Below the pieces are notes generated by a model, which worked only from the letters and a program-made list of their open reading frames with translations, made no database searches and was not told where the DNA came from. A stretch of 64,000 nt of DNA, taken from the NCBI RefSeq assembly GCF_040207125.1, contig NZ_CP157940.1, forward strand, positions 868,001 through 932,000, given 5' to 3'. Each line of letters starts with the position of its first letter. Position 1 is the stretch's first letter. Positions 52,371 to 61,933 of the stretch are shown one piece after another. Both the position numbers and the translations under genes were made by a program. The DNA comes from Lacrimispora sp. BS-2. Lineage in GTDB: Bacteria > Bacillota > Clostridia > Lachnospirales > Lachnospiraceae.

Positions 52371-52539
52371 TGGTGAATGCTCCCTTTTCTTTTTTAACTT
52401 TTGCCTTGGCTGCAAAAAGCCTTTTTGCATGGCCACGTCATATTATAGCATAAGAAAAGGGGTTTACAAGATCAATCTCCTTATTGACACAATTTATCAG
52501 TCACAATGCCCGTGGATTAACGGATAAGGGGAAAAGACA

Positions 52540-52701
52540 TAAAAGAAGGCCAGCGCCTTCTGGCGCTGACCAGTATGTTCCGGCCTTTCAATAAGCGGCC
52601 GCGAGTCAAGCGGATATTCGCAATGACCAATGGGTCACAGCGCGCCCCGTATCACCAGGTGGACCCTCCGCGACCCTTACTTGATTCGGTTAAATACATT
52701 T
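52540..52701. other. GC-rich spacer between ychF and the FNT gene
   Basis: It holds CAGCGCC-TTCT-GGCGCTG (52551-52568) and a GC-rich run without a gene. It lies downstream of ychF and probably contains its terminator. The composition is unlike the AT-rich flanks and similar to the patches at 41026 and 59200. Confidence 0.4.
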
Positions 52702-53799
52702 CTATACATTAAAGCGGAACAGGACAACATCGCCATCCTTTACTACGTATTCCTTGCCTTCCAGGCGAACCAGGCCTTTTTCCTTAGCCGCATTGTAGCT
52801 TTTGCAATCCAGAAGATCCTGGTAATTTACAACCTCTGCGCGGATAAAGCCCCGCTCAAAATCGGAATGGATCTTACCGGCCGCCTGTGGTGCCTTGGTT
52901 CCTTCCTTAATGGTCCATGCTCTTGTTTCTGTAGGACCGGCAGTTAAGTAGCTGATGAGCCCCAGTAAATGATAGCTGGCTGCGATCAGTTTTTCCAGAC
53001 CGGATTCTGTAAGCCCCAGATCCTCTAAGAACATCTTTTTTTCGTCTTCTTCCAGTTCTGCGATTTCCTGTTCGATCTGCGCACAGATCACAAAAACTTC
53101 ACTGTTGTTTTCTTCTGCGAATCTACGTACCTTTCCCACATAATCATTGGAAGCTCCGTCATCCGCCAAATCGTCCTCGCAGACATTGGCAGCGAAGATC
53201 ACAGGCTTAAAGGTGAGAAGATTAAGGGTGGAAATAAATTCTCTTTCATCCTCATCCTCAATTTCCATACTTCTAGCCAGATTTCCATCCTCTAAGTGAG
53301 CTTTGATCCTCTTTAAAATTACCAGCTCCTTTGCAAGAGACTTATCATTCATGGCGCCCTTGGTGGACTTGGAGATACGGCGGTCTAAGATTTCCAAATC
53401 GGAAAAGATCAGTTCCAAATCTATGGTTTCAATATCACGCAGCGGATCCACGCTTCCATCCACATGGATTACATTGGTATCCTCAAAGCAGCGGACAACG
53501 TGTACGATGGCATCCACTTCACGGATGTTGGAAAGAAACTGGTTGCCCAGGCCCTCCCCCTTGGAAGCTCCTTTTACAAGTCCTGCAATATCGACAAATT
53601 CTATTACGGCAGGGGTGATTTTTGCGGAATCATAAAGGGCGGCCAGCTGGCCTAAGCGCGCATCCGGAACGGGAACAACTCCTACATTGGGATCAATGGT
53701 ACAAAAAGGATAGTTCGCAGATTCCGCACCAGCCTTTGTAAGAGAATTGAACAGGGTGCTTTTCCCTACGTTTGGCAATCCGACAATACCTAATTTCAT
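52702..53799 (-). CDS. ychF: YchF/Obg-family ribosome-binding ATPase
   Basis: 365 residues from ATG 53799 (reverse), preceded on its strand by AGGAAGGTAATTG; the longer frame from 53832 lacks a site. P-loop [15 protein letters not shown]3 [14 protein letters not shown], and the NADL/NVCED nucleotide-specificity region AANVCEDDL support YchF, which prefers ATP. The C-terminal TGS domain ends in [14 protein letters not shown]. It binds ribosomes and is a conserved stress-related GTPase-like protein. Confidence 0.93.
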   Translation of the reverse strand: MKLGIVGLPNVGKSTLFNSLTKAGAESANYPFCTIDPNVGVVPVPDARLGQLAALYDSAKITPAVIEFVDIAGLVKGASKGEGLGNQFLSNIREVDAIVHVVRCFEDTNVIHVDGSVDPLRDIETIDLELIFSDLEILDRRISKSTKGAMNDKSLAKELVILKRIKAHLEDGNLARSMEIEDEDEREFISTLNLLTFKPVIFAANVCEDDLADDGASNDYVGKVRRFAEENNSEVFVICAQIEQEIAELEEDEKKMFLEDLGLTESGLEKLIAASYHLLGLISYLTAGPTETRAWTIKEGTKAPQAAGKIHSDFERGFIRAEVVNYQDLLDCKSYNAAKEKGLVRLEGKEYVVKDGDVVLFRFNV

Positions 53800-54004
53800 A
53801 GCAATTACCTTCCTAATATTGTTTATATTCATGGTTGATTTTTATCTGCAACTAATATAGAATAGCATATTATCCGCAAAAATAAAAGAGAAAAACGCAA
53901 GAATCAAAGCTTTGTCGAATTATAGTTGAATATGTCGGGCGAATATGTTTGATTTTTGTGTTTTCACGGGGTAAAATAAAGAAAACATCGAAAGGAGAAG
54001 ACGA

Positions 54005-54889
54005 ATGGCAAATACGGCAGATATTAGTTTTGTTCATTTGGGTATTACAATCGACCATTTGCAAAACAGTATCTCAATATTTGGATTCCGCATTGCATTT
54101 TACGGGATTATCATAGGGATTGGAATATTGGCAGGTCTCTGGGTTGCAACAAGGGATGCAAAACGCAGAGGGCAGGACCCGGATATTTATCTGGATTTTG
54201 TTCTGTATGCAATCATAATTTCTATTATGGGAGCCCGAATCTATTATGTAATATTTGATTGGGACAATTATAAAGATGATCTGCTTCAAATTTTAAATCT
54301 CAGGGCAGGAGGGCTGGCCATCTATGGAGGTGTCATAGGGGCTGTCATAACTCTAACTGTTTATGCCAGGGTGAAGAAACTTTCCTTCTTTTCCTTGGCC
54401 GACACTGGATGCCTTGGATTGATAACCGGGCAAATTATAGGAAGATGGGGAAACTTCTTTAATTGCGAGGCGTTTGGCGGATATACCGACAGCCTGTTTG
54501 CTATGAGAATCAGAAGAGCGCTGGTTAACGAGAATATGATATCAAGAGAGCTTTTGAACCATTTGATCGTAAGAGACGGAGTGGAGTATATACAGGTGCA
54601 TCCTACCTTCCTTTATGAGTCAGTCTGGAATCTCTTTGTACTGGCATTTATGCTTTGGTACAGAAAACGTAAGAGATTTGATGGGGAGATGCTTTTTATT
54701 TACCTGCTTGGCTATGGTTTGGGACGAGTGTGGATTGAAGGACTTCGCACGGACCAGCTAATATTCTTTAGTACTGGCATTCCGGTGTCTCAGGCACTGT
54801 CATTAATTTTGGTAGTGATATCTACTCTTGTGCTCTTCTGCAAACACAGACAGATACGAAAAAAGAGCAAAGGAGAAGTAATAAAATGA
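54005..54889 (+). CDS. lgt: Prolipoprotein diacylglyceryl transferase
   Basis: 294 residues with about seven membrane segments, starting behind AAAGGAGAAG. The Lgt signature RWGNFFNCEAFGGYTD (phosphatidylglycerol binding and catalysis) and YGLGRVWIEGLRTDQL are present. It adds the diacylglyceryl group to the lipobox cysteine of pre-lipoproteins such as those at 7703, 22200, 49508 and 58116. A Spo0E-like gene overlaps its stop. Confidence 0.93.
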   Translation: MANTADISFVHLGITIDHLQNSISIFGFRIAFYGIIIGIGILAGLWVATRDAKRRGQDPDIYLDFVLYAIIISIMGARIYYVIFDWDNYKDDLLQILNLRAGGLAIYGGVIGAVITLTVYARVKKLSFFSLADTGCLGLITGQIIGRWGNFFNCEAFGGYTDSLFAMRIRRALVNENMISRELLNHLIVRDGVEYIQVHPTFLYESVWNLFVLAFMLWYRKRKRFDGEMLFIYLLGYGLGRVWIEGLRTDQLIFFSTGIPVSQALSLILVVISTLVLFCKHRQIRKKSKGEVIK

Positions 54890-55038
54890 TGATGTCAAAA
54901 GAAGAGTTAATACATGATATTGAAGAAGCAAGGGAAAGATTAAATAAAAGCATTGAGCATGATGAAGAAGATATTATTTATCACAGAAGTGTAGAACTGG
55001 ATAAATTGATTGAACAATATATTGCCGCAGGCTATTGA
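54886..55038 (+). CDS. Spo0E-like aspartyl-phosphate phosphatase
   Basis: 50 residues with three successive possible ATG starts (54886, 54889, 54892); AAGGAG is 10 bases before the first. The Spo0E family motif SVELDKLIEQYI is clear, preceded by a helix of acidic and basic residues. Such peptides dephosphorylate Spo0A and delay sporulation in Bacillus; clostridial members are common. It overlaps the end of lgt by four bases (ATGA), so it is probably read from the lgt transcript. Confidence 0.82.
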   Translation: MMMSKEELIHDIEEARERLNKSIEHDEEDIIYHRSVELDKLIEQYIAAGY

Positions 55039-55077
55039 TACCGTAAGCCTGTGATGCGTTTTATGCAAGTTTAAGAT

Positions 55078-55117
55078 AAACACGGAAGGAGATGGAGCTC
55101 TTTCCGTGTTTTTTTGT
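55078..55117 (+). terminator. Terminator after the Spo0E-like gene
   Basis: AAACACGGAAGGAG and CTCTTTCCGTGTTT form a stem with one G-T pair, followed by seven T. Confidence 0.82.
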
Positions 55118-55195
55118 CCCTTTTTGACGATATTATCATAATTAAAACACTATGGATGTAAAAGAAGTGTAATACATGATTACAGCAAAAGCAAT

Positions 55196-55224
55196 TTGAC
55201 ACAATTCACAGAGGGATGTAATAT
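55196..55224 (+). promoter_or_regulatory. Promoter of the two-component operon
   Basis: TTGACA (55196-55201), a 17-base spacer and TAATAT (55219-55224), about 60 bases before the kinase start. Confidence 0.65.
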
Positions 55225-55284
55225 TTATCTAGGAATTGTCGAAAACTGTTACAAAGACAGTAACATGTGACCGGAGGTGGGGAA

Positions 55285-57105
55285 ATGAAGCATTTGTCGT
55301 TCCGAATGAAATTGACTCTGGTGTTTATCATAACAGCCATGATCGAAGGGGCTATTATAGGGAGTCTCTCCTTTTCCCATAGCAAGGCCATTGTTGTTAA
55401 GAATAAAAAGCAGGAAATGTCGGATACCATTAACCGCATTGATATCAATATCAATGTTAAGGTCCGCTATATCATGGAGATCCTTGACAATGCGGTTGCC
55501 AGCCAGCTTGTCCGTGATGCATGCACCCCCGGCTGGGATGATGGGGATAAAGGGGTCAGCCGCACTTATCTTGATGATTACTGCAGAAGCCTCATCAAAT
55601 CGGTTGGGGAACAAATGGATATTTCCATCATCAATGCCTCCCGGGTGATGTATACAACGGTCGATACCAATGGGGGCAGCTCTGAGGATATTTCGGGAGA
55701 AATATTCAAAAGCTATGATGATGCGGTGGGCGTCAGGAATAATAAGGCTGTCTGGACAGGCATTATGCCAAAGCTTTTTTCTGATCCAGGGGAAAAACGT
55801 CAGGCAGTTACCGTGGTCAGGGCCATTCGGGACAGAGAGGAAGGAAAGAATCTGGGGATCATGGTGATTGAGTTGGATCCGGACATGTTCAGCAATCTGC
55901 TTTTAGGAAATCAGGGGCTGTTTCAGTACCAGTACTTATTTATCTTAGACCAGAAAGGACAGGTGATCTGCAGCAATCCCAAGATAAACAATGGGTGGCA
56001 GGAAGAAATTAATGACCGGTTTGAGCGGGGGATCCGGCGCTCCACGCTGATGTGGAACGGTAAGGAATATTATGTCTGCGGGCAATATAACGGGATCACG
56101 GGCTGGAGATCCTATTCAGCCATACCCTTTGAAGGGCTGTTTCCCCAGGCAGGGGATTTATATAAAGCCATTTGGCTGGTAGGAGTTGTGAGTACCTTTG
56201 GTATTGCCGGGGTCATCGTTCTTCTGGTTTATACCATGGCAAGTCCGATCAAGCGTCTTTCAAAAGCAATGGGACAGGTACAGAAAGGAGATTTTGCCGT
56301 CCGGGTTCCAAATAAGAGAAAGGATGAAATCGGGGAACTGACAGAATCCTTTAATTACATGTTGGAAGAGATCAACACCCTGATCAGGCAGGTTTATCAG
56401 GAGAAAATCGCCCAGAAGAATGCGGAGGTACAGGCGCTTCAGGCACAGATCAATCCTCATTTTCTTTATAACACCCTGGATTCCATCAACTGGATGCTCA
56501 TTGACAGGGGGGAATATGATATCAGCGATATCATCCTTTCCCTGGCAGGCCTTATGCGCTACAGCATAGAAGATGAAAATGCCTTTGTGCCTCTTGAAAA
56601 GGAAATCGGATATGTGCTTTGTTATTTAAAAATTCAAAAGAACCGTCTGGAAGAGCGGCTGGAATATTCTGTGGAAGCAGAGGAAACTCTGGCGGCTGAG
56701 CAGGTTCCAAAGCTTATTTTGCAGCCCATTGTGGAAAATGCCATCACCCATGGAATTGAGCCGAGGAACCGGAAAGGGAATATCCGCATTATCATAAAGG
56801 ATTTTGGAGATGAAATGCTTATTTCGGTTGAAGATAATGGAATCGGCATGACCTCTGAACAGCTTGACCACCTGACAGATAAAGTTCCTGATATAGAAAA
56901 GGAAGGGCATACCGGAATCGGGGTCAGGAATGTGGACCGGCGTATCCGGCTCCATTACGGAGAATCCTACGGGGTTTCCATAGAAAGCACCTATGGAAAA
57001 GGAACCATTGTAAGCCTGCGCATTCCCAAAGACCATGAAACTCTGGCGGAAGCCGGAAGAAAGAAAGGAGAAAGCGATAGACATGAAGCTGATCATCGTG
57101 GATGA
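55285..57105 (+). CDS. YesM-type sensor histidine kinase
   Basis: ATG 55285 follows GGAGGTGGGG; an in-frame GTG at 55267 is an alternative. The 606-residue protein has an N-terminal membrane helix, a dCache-like extracytoplasmic part (about 30-280), a second helix VSTFGIAGVIVLLVYTMASP, a HAMP domain, and a His_kinase (LytS/YesM type) segment with the phosphorylatable histidine in QAQINPHFLYNTLDSINWM. The HATPase domain has VENAITHGI and EDNGIGM. It signals to the overlapping response regulator. Its ligand may be a nucleoside or sugar imported by the neighbouring ABC system. Confidence 0.88.
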   Translation: MKHLSFRMKLTLVFIITAMIEGAIIGSLSFSHSKAIVVKNKKQEMSDTINRIDININVKVRYIMEILDNAVASQLVRDACTPGWDDGDKGVSRTYLDDYCRSLIKSVGEQMDISIINASRVMYTTVDTNGGSSEDISGEIFKSYDDAVGVRNNKAVWTGIMPKLFSDPGEKRQAVTVVRAIRDREEGKNLGIMVIELDPDMFSNLLLGNQGLFQYQYLFILDQKGQVICSNPKINNGWQEEINDRFERGIRRSTLMWNGKEYYVCGQYNGITGWRSYSAIPFEGLFPQAGDLYKAIWLVGVVSTFGIAGVIVLLVYTMASPIKRLSKAMGQVQKGDFAVRVPNKRKDEIGELTESFNYMLEEINTLIRQVYQEKIAQKNAEVQALQAQINPHFLYNTLDSINWMLIDRGEYDISDIILSLAGLMRYSIEDENAFVPLEKEIGYVLCYLKIQKNRLEERLEYSVEAEETLAAEQVPKLILQPIVENAITHGIEPRNRKGNIRIIIKDFGDEMLISVEDNGIGMTSEQLDHLTDKVPDIEKEGHTGIGVRNVDRRIRLHYGESYGVSIESTYGKGTIVSLRIPKDHETLAEAGRKKGESDRHEADHRG

Positions 57106-57841
57106 CGAACCTAAAATCAGAAAAGGGCTTTTTAAGCTGCTGGATGCCCAGGAAAGCTTTCAGGTGACAGGGGTATTTGAAGACGTCCGGACGGCTCTTA
57201 AGGCCCTGTATGAATTGGAAGCCGACGTGATCATTACGGATATAAAAATGCCGGAAGTATCAGGTCTTGAGCTGATCCGCCAGATCCGGGAAAGAAATTT
57301 AAATATCCGCATCATCATTTTAAGCGGGTACAGCAATTTTTCCTATGCCCAGAAAGCCATTGAACTGGGAGTGACCAGGTATTTGTTAAAACCCACGGAC
57401 CCGAGGGAGCTTCTTTCTGTGTTAAGAGAAGTGGAACGGGAGCTTTTTCCGGAAACTTCTGAAAAAGAAGAAGAGCAGGGCAGCCGGCAGGAGGGGGAAA
57501 ATGAGGTTGGAAATTTATTGGTTTTAAAAGCTATCCAGTATATTGCGGTTCACTATGGAGGCAGAATTACATTAAAAGATATGGCAGGGGAGCTTCACCT
57601 CTCCCCCAATTACCTGTGTGAGCTTTTTAAGCGTCATACAGGAAAAAACCTTATGGAATACGTAACCGAATACCGGATGCAAAAGGCAAAGTCATACTTA
57701 AACCATGTGGAATATAAGGTGGCAGATGTGGCTGAAATGGTAGGTTACAAAGAGGCGAAATATTTTAGCAGTGCTTTTAAAAAAGCATATGGGATCACAC
57801 CGCTGGAGTACCGGAACAGGCGGCAGAACCATTTGATATAG
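57083..57841 (+). CDS. AraC-type response regulator (YesN-like)
   Basis: ATG 57083 is chosen over the frame's first start because the receiver domain begins there (KLIIVDDEPKIRKGLFKLL). The 252-residue protein has a CheY-like receiver with the phosphorylation site in IITDIKMPEVSG and the conserved lysine in LLKPTDPREL. A C-terminal AraC helix-turn-helix follows, around TLKDMAGELHLSPNYLCELF and VADVAEMVGYKEAKYFSSAF. It overlaps the kinase gene by 23 bases. The target is probably the BMP-type importer just downstream. Confidence 0.9.
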   Translation: MKLIIVDDEPKIRKGLFKLLDAQESFQVTGVFEDVRTALKALYELEADVIITDIKMPEVSGLELIRQIRERNLNIRIIILSGYSNFSYAQKAIELGVTRYLLKPTDPRELLSVLREVERELFPETSEKEEEQGSRQEGENEVGNLLVLKAIQYIAVHYGGRITLKDMAGELHLSPNYLCELFKRHTGKNLMEYVTEYRMQKAKSYLNHVEYKVADVAEMVGYKEAKYFSSAFKKAYGITPLEYRNRRQNHLI

Positions 57842-57888
57842 TTTTAACCGAATCAAACAGGTAGGCGGATTTTGAATATCTGCTTGAT

Positions 57889-57930
57889 AAAAGACGGGAA
57901 AATGACTAAAAAGTCTCTCCTGTCTTTATT
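57889..57930 (+). terminator. Weak terminator after the response regulator
   Basis: AAAGACGGGA and TCTCCTGTCTTT can pair with mismatches, followed by TATTTTATTT. Confidence 0.45.
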
Positions 57931-58008
57931 TTATTTGGTCATAATAACAAAAAACATAATATTTTGGTATAAATAGTAATCTGATAGAATTGCGATGCCA
58001 GCCAGAAA

Positions 58009-58051
58009 ATGATAATCTATTATCATAAACAATTCACAAACATCTGTGAAT
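58009..58051. promoter_or_regulatory. Two dyads upstream of the nucleoside importer
   Basis: ATGATAAT-CT-ATTATCAT (58009-58026; 8-bp arms) and ATTCACA-AACATC-TGTGAAT (58032-58051; 7-bp arms) are perfect. They sit between the response regulator and the BMP lipoprotein gene and are candidate operators for an AraC-type or other regulator. Confidence 0.5.
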
Positions 58052-58115
58052 AATACAAGTAACGGATAAGTGTCAGACATTATCGCGGACGTATGCAAAA
58101 AAGGAGGAACTTAGT

Positions 58116-59159
58116 ATGAAGAAAAAATTTGGCGCATTGCTCATGGCGGCAGTAACGGCAGCAGCACTCGTACTCAGCGGCTGCAGTACTGGCGGGAAAA
58201 CAGATGGCGCAGCGGAAACAAAGAATCAGTCAGGAGGGAAAAGCGCGGCAGATTATAAAATTGTCCTCATCCTTCCGGGGCCCATCAATGACCAGAGCTG
58301 GAATGCCACAAACTATGCCGGCTTAACAGCCTGCAATGAAAAGCTGGGCACTAAAATGGAATACGTAGAGAACGTGCAGGCATCTGATTATGAGTCAACC
58401 TTCCGTGAATATGCGGAACGGGGCTATGACCTCATTATGGCGGCTGGTTCCCAGTTTGATGAAGCGGTGGCAGCAGTAGCCCCCAATTATAAGAACACCA
58501 CGTTCTGTGCGGTAAACGGTTCCAAATGTGTCGGAGACAATGTGGCCCCGATTTTCCCCAAGGAATATGAAGCCAGTTATATTGCGTCCATTCTTGCAGG
58601 AAATGTAACAGAAAATGGAAACTTCGCAACCATCGGAGGCTTCCCCAATGAGCCCATGGAGCATTTAATGGATGTGTATGAAAAGAATTCAGTTAAGATC
58701 GCAGAAAGCCGCGGAATTACCGGTGCAAAGGCTACAAGAGCCTATGCCAACAGCTGGAACGACGTAGCCCTTGGCAAACAGATGGCAGAGCAGATGATTG
58801 ATAACGGAGCTGATACCATGTTTGTATACGCCAACGAAGTAGGCCTTGGAAGCATTGAGGCAGCTAAGGCAAAAGGCGCTAAATTTATTGGTTTTTCCAG
58901 TGACCAGACTACCATTGATCCCAATACCGTCGTAGCTTCTGTAAATTTCGATTTTAAGAATTTCTATATCTGGGCTCTGGGCCTTTATATGGATGGCAGG
59001 CTTTCCGGAAATATGGTTCATGAAGCAGGTATTAATGAAGATATCTTTGTACCGGTATATACCGATAATATTTCCCAGGAAGTAAAGGATGCGGTAGACC
59101 AGGGAATTAAGGATTTCAAGGATGGCAAGGTAGATTTACAGGCAATGTTTGAGAAGTAG
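58116..59159 (+). CDS. BMP-family nucleoside-binding lipoprotein
   Basis: 347 residues with a lipobox LVLSGCST. The mature part is a BMP (basic membrane protein) periplasmic-type fold: KIVLILPGPINDQSWNATNY, GYDLIMAAGSQFDEAVAAVA and later VYANEVGLGSIEAAKAKGAKF. PnrA-type members bind purine nucleosides. It is the substrate receptor of the ABC importer at 59337-62851. AAAAAAGGAGGAAC precedes the ATG. Confidence 0.87.
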   Translation: MKKKFGALLMAAVTAAALVLSGCSTGGKTDGAAETKNQSGGKSAADYKIVLILPGPINDQSWNATNYAGLTACNEKLGTKMEYVENVQASDYESTFREYAERGYDLIMAAGSQFDEAVAAVAPNYKNTTFCAVNGSKCVGDNVAPIFPKEYEASYIASILAGNVTENGNFATIGGFPNEPMEHLMDVYEKNSVKIAESRGITGAKATRAYANSWNDVALGKQMAEQMIDNGADTMFVYANEVGLGSIEAAKAKGAKFIGFSSDQTTIDPNTVVASVNFDFKNFYIWALGLYMDGRLSGNMVHEAGINEDIFVPVYTDNISQEVKDAVDQGIKDFKDGKVDLQAMFEK

Positions 59160-59199
59160 GACATAACCGGAGGGCTGACGCAGGAGAAAAACAGGATTG

Positions 59200-59320
59200 T
59201 TTGAACCGCGCGGCCCTCATCGTTTGCGCGGGCAATGAGCCGGACGAATATGCTTGCATATTCATTTGGCGAATGCCGCATCAACTAAGAAAAAACCGCA
59301 AAGCGTGTTTTTCTTAGTAG
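59200..59320. repeat. Palindromic GC-rich element between importer genes
   Basis: It contains GAATATG/CATATTC around CTTG (59247 on), a GCGGCCCTC...GCGGGC patch and CTAAGAAAAA...TTTTTCTTAG (about 59286-59318). It separates the binding-protein gene from the ATPase gene and could reduce read-through so the receptor is made in excess. Confidence 0.5.
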
Positions 59321-59336
59321 GAAAAGGAGGAGCTTC

Positions 59337-60857
59337 GTGAATACACCATTTTTTGAATTAAAGAATGTATCAAAATATTTTGCCAGGGTGGTGGCAAACA
59401 AGGATATTTCTTTTTCTGTAAACAGGGGAGAGGTGCTGGCACTATTGGGAGAAAACGGGGCAGGAAAAAGCACGGTTATGAAGATCCTCTATGGCCTTTA
59501 CCGGGCAGATGAGGGGCAGATCCTGATGGATGGAAAGGAACAAAGGATCACCTCCCCGAAAGACGCCATGGCTTTGGGAATTTCCATGATCCAGCAGCAT
59601 TTTTCCCTGGTATCCGCCCATACGGTTACGGAAAATATTATTTTGGGCAATGTGAGCGGAGTCATTGATTACGAAAAATGCAAAAAGGAAGCAGAAGAGC
59701 TGTCGGCCCAGTACGGATTTCAAATTCCTGTGGATGCAAAGGTGGAGGAACTTGCAGTGGGAGTGCAGCAGAAGGTGGAAATTCTTAAGGCCCTCTATTT
59801 AAAGACAAGCCTGCTGATCATGGATGAGCCTACGGCAGTGCTGACGCCCCAGGAGGCTGAGACGCTGATGGAGTTTGTAAAAGAATATACATCCAGGGGA
59901 AATTCAGTTATCTTTATCACTCACAAGATGAAAGAGGTCATGGAGGTGGCGGACAGGATCATTGTTATGCGAAATGGAAGGCTTACAGGAGACCTTTCTG
60001 CAAAGGAGACCAATGAGGTGGAGCTGACCAGGCTGATGATGGGGAAAGAAATGGTGCCCCCAAAGCGGGAGCAGACAGAAGAGCAAAAAGAAAAAAAGGT
60101 CTGTCTGGAACTGTCCTCCGTCACCGTGCAGCGCAAAGGAGAACCACCTCTTTTAAGTAATCTGTCATTTCAGATTATGGAAGGTGAGGTCTTTGGAGTG
60201 GCAGGAGTGAGCGGAAACGGGCAGGAAGAGCTGTGCGAGGTGGTCTGCGGCGCCCTGCCTGTGACCTCGGGAAAAGTGCTTTTAAATGGTACGGATATTA
60301 CCTCAACTTCTATAAGAGAACGCATTGACCTGGGAATCGGATACGTTCCGGTAGACCGTTACCGGGATGCCATGGTGGGAGAGATGACCCTGGCTGAAAA
60401 TATGATGCTAAAAACAAGCTTTGATAAAAAATGGATCACCCACGGCTTTTTAAATAAGAAGAAACTTCAAAATGACACACAAAAAGCCATCAGTGAATTT
60501 GATATCAAGGCGCCGGGACCTGATGCCCAGATCAAGGGATTATCCGGAGGAAATCAGCAGAAGGTTATCCTTGCCAGGGAAGTAGGAAACGCAGGAAAAG
60601 TGCTGATCATGGACCAGCCCACCAGGGGACTGGATCTGGGGGCCATCAATAACATTCATAATAACATTCTGGCGGAGAGAAAGAATGGAAAGGGAATTCT
60701 TCTGGTATCCACGGAATTGTCGGAGATTTTCCAGCTTTGCGATAGGATTGCCGTTATTTACAAGGGCTCCTTTATGGGAATTTATGACCATGACCAGCTT
60801 AATACAGAACGAATCGGTCTTTTAATGGCCGGCTACAAAGAGGAGAAGGAGGCGTAA
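59337..60857 (+). CDS. Nucleoside-type ABC importer ATPase, two nucleotide-binding domains
   Basis: 506 residues starting with GTG at 59337 behind GAAAAGGAGGAG. The first half has Walker A GENGAGKSTVMKIL, a signature-like LAVGVQQKVEILKAL and Walker B LLIMDEPTAVLT. The second half has a degenerate P-loop GVSGNGQEELCEV, the signature LSGGNQQKVILAREV and a Walker B VLIMDQPTRGLD. This layout is typical of RbsA/NupO-type importers. It works with the two permeases that follow. Confidence 0.92.
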   Translation: MNTPFFELKNVSKYFARVVANKDISFSVNRGEVLALLGENGAGKSTVMKILYGLYRADEGQILMDGKEQRITSPKDAMALGISMIQQHFSLVSAHTVTENIILGNVSGVIDYEKCKKEAEELSAQYGFQIPVDAKVEELAVGVQQKVEILKALYLKTSLLIMDEPTAVLTPQEAETLMEFVKEYTSRGNSVIFITHKMKEVMEVADRIIVMRNGRLTGDLSAKETNEVELTRLMMGKEMVPPKREQTEEQKEKKVCLELSSVTVQRKGEPPLLSNLSFQIMEGEVFGVAGVSGNGQEELCEVVCGALPVTSGKVLLNGTDITSTSIRERIDLGIGYVPVDRYRDAMVGEMTLAENMMLKTSFDKKWITHGFLNKKKLQNDTQKAISEFDIKAPGPDAQIKGLSGGNQQKVILAREVGNAGKVLIMDQPTRGLDLGAINNIHNNILAERKNGKGILLVSTELSEIFQLCDRIAVIYKGSFMGIYDHDQLNTERIGLLMAGYKEEKEA

Positions 60858-60860
60858 AGC

Positions 60861-61925
60861 ATGAATACAAAAATCAGGGACATGATTGTGACAAATGCTG
60901 CTGCCATCATTGCCGGCCTGCTCTTAAGCGGCCTCATGCTTTTGCTGCTGCATATCAACCCGGTCGAAGTATTTGTATATTCCATCCATACCATGTTTAC
61001 GGACAAATATACCATGGGGGAAGTGTTCTTAAAGGCAACACCCCTTATATTTACGGCACTGGCCTTTGCGTTTACGTTTAAAGCAAATCTGTTTAATATC
61101 GGCGCCCAGGGCCAGTTTTATATGGGCTCCATTGCCGCTATTGCCCTGTCCCTGCGGCTTGACGGAAAGGTCCCCACAGCAGTCCTTTTGATTCTTGTGT
61201 GCCTGACTGCGGCACTTTCAGGAGGGCTTATGGGCGCTTTGATCGGATTTTTAAAGGCGCGCTATAAAGCCAATGAATTCCTGGTCAGCATGATGTCCAC
61301 CTATGTTGCTCTGGCTGTCATGAATTATCTGCTGCGTACATTTTTAAAAGAATCCAAGGGAGAGTATCCCCAGACAGACGCTTTAACAAGGGCGGCATGG
61401 CTTCCTGTTATGGTAAAAGGGACCAGGCTGCATATCGGATTTGTGCTGGCGGTTCTGTCTGCCGTTGGTATCTGGATTCTGCTTTATAAAACACCTCTGG
61501 GATACAGGATCCGGGCAGTGGGAAGCAATGCTTCTGCAGCCAGGATGTCAGGAATTGCTTCAAACAAAATCTTTGTGACCGCATTTTTTATCAGCGGCGC
61601 TCTGGCAGGCGCTGCCGGATTTACGGAAGTAAACGGTGTTCAGCATATGCTGATCCAGGACTTTAACAGCGGGGTCGGCTCCGCCGGTCTGGGTATTGCA
61701 ATACTGGCAAATGCCAATCCCATTGGAATTATATTTGCTTCCATTCTGTTCGGCGCTCTGGGAGTCATGGGAAATTTAATGGGGCGTATGCCGGGAGTCA
61801 ATGTTCCTGCAAGCATTGTTGATCTGATGCAGGGATTCGTCATGCTGTTCGTTATCATATCCTATTTCTTCCGGCATTATCTGGAAAACAGGAGAGAGAA
61901 GCGCAGACTTCAGAAAGGAGCGTGA
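60861..61925 (+). CDS. Nucleoside ABC importer permease 1
   Basis: 354 residues with about ten membrane helices. It belongs to the branched-chain/ribose (BPD_transp_2) permease family: NLFNIGAQGQFYMGSIAA is the family motif, with AVGSNASAARMSGIASNKI as the coupling loop. It follows the ATPase by three bases and pairs with the next permease, as in NupP. Confidence 0.9.
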   Translation: MNTKIRDMIVTNAAAIIAGLLLSGLMLLLLHINPVEVFVYSIHTMFTDKYTMGEVFLKATPLIFTALAFAFTFKANLFNIGAQGQFYMGSIAAIALSLRLDGKVPTAVLLILVCLTAALSGGLMGALIGFLKARYKANEFLVSMMSTYVALAVMNYLLRTFLKESKGEYPQTDALTRAAWLPVMVKGTRLHIGFVLAVLSAVGIWILLYKTPLGYRIRAVGSNASAARMSGIASNKIFVTAFFISGALAGAAGFTEVNGVQHMLIQDFNSGVGSAGLGIAILANANPIGIIFASILFGALGVMGNLMGRMPGVNVPASIVDLMQGFVMLFVIISYFFRHYLENRREKRRLQKGA

Positions 61926-61933
61926 AACAGGTT

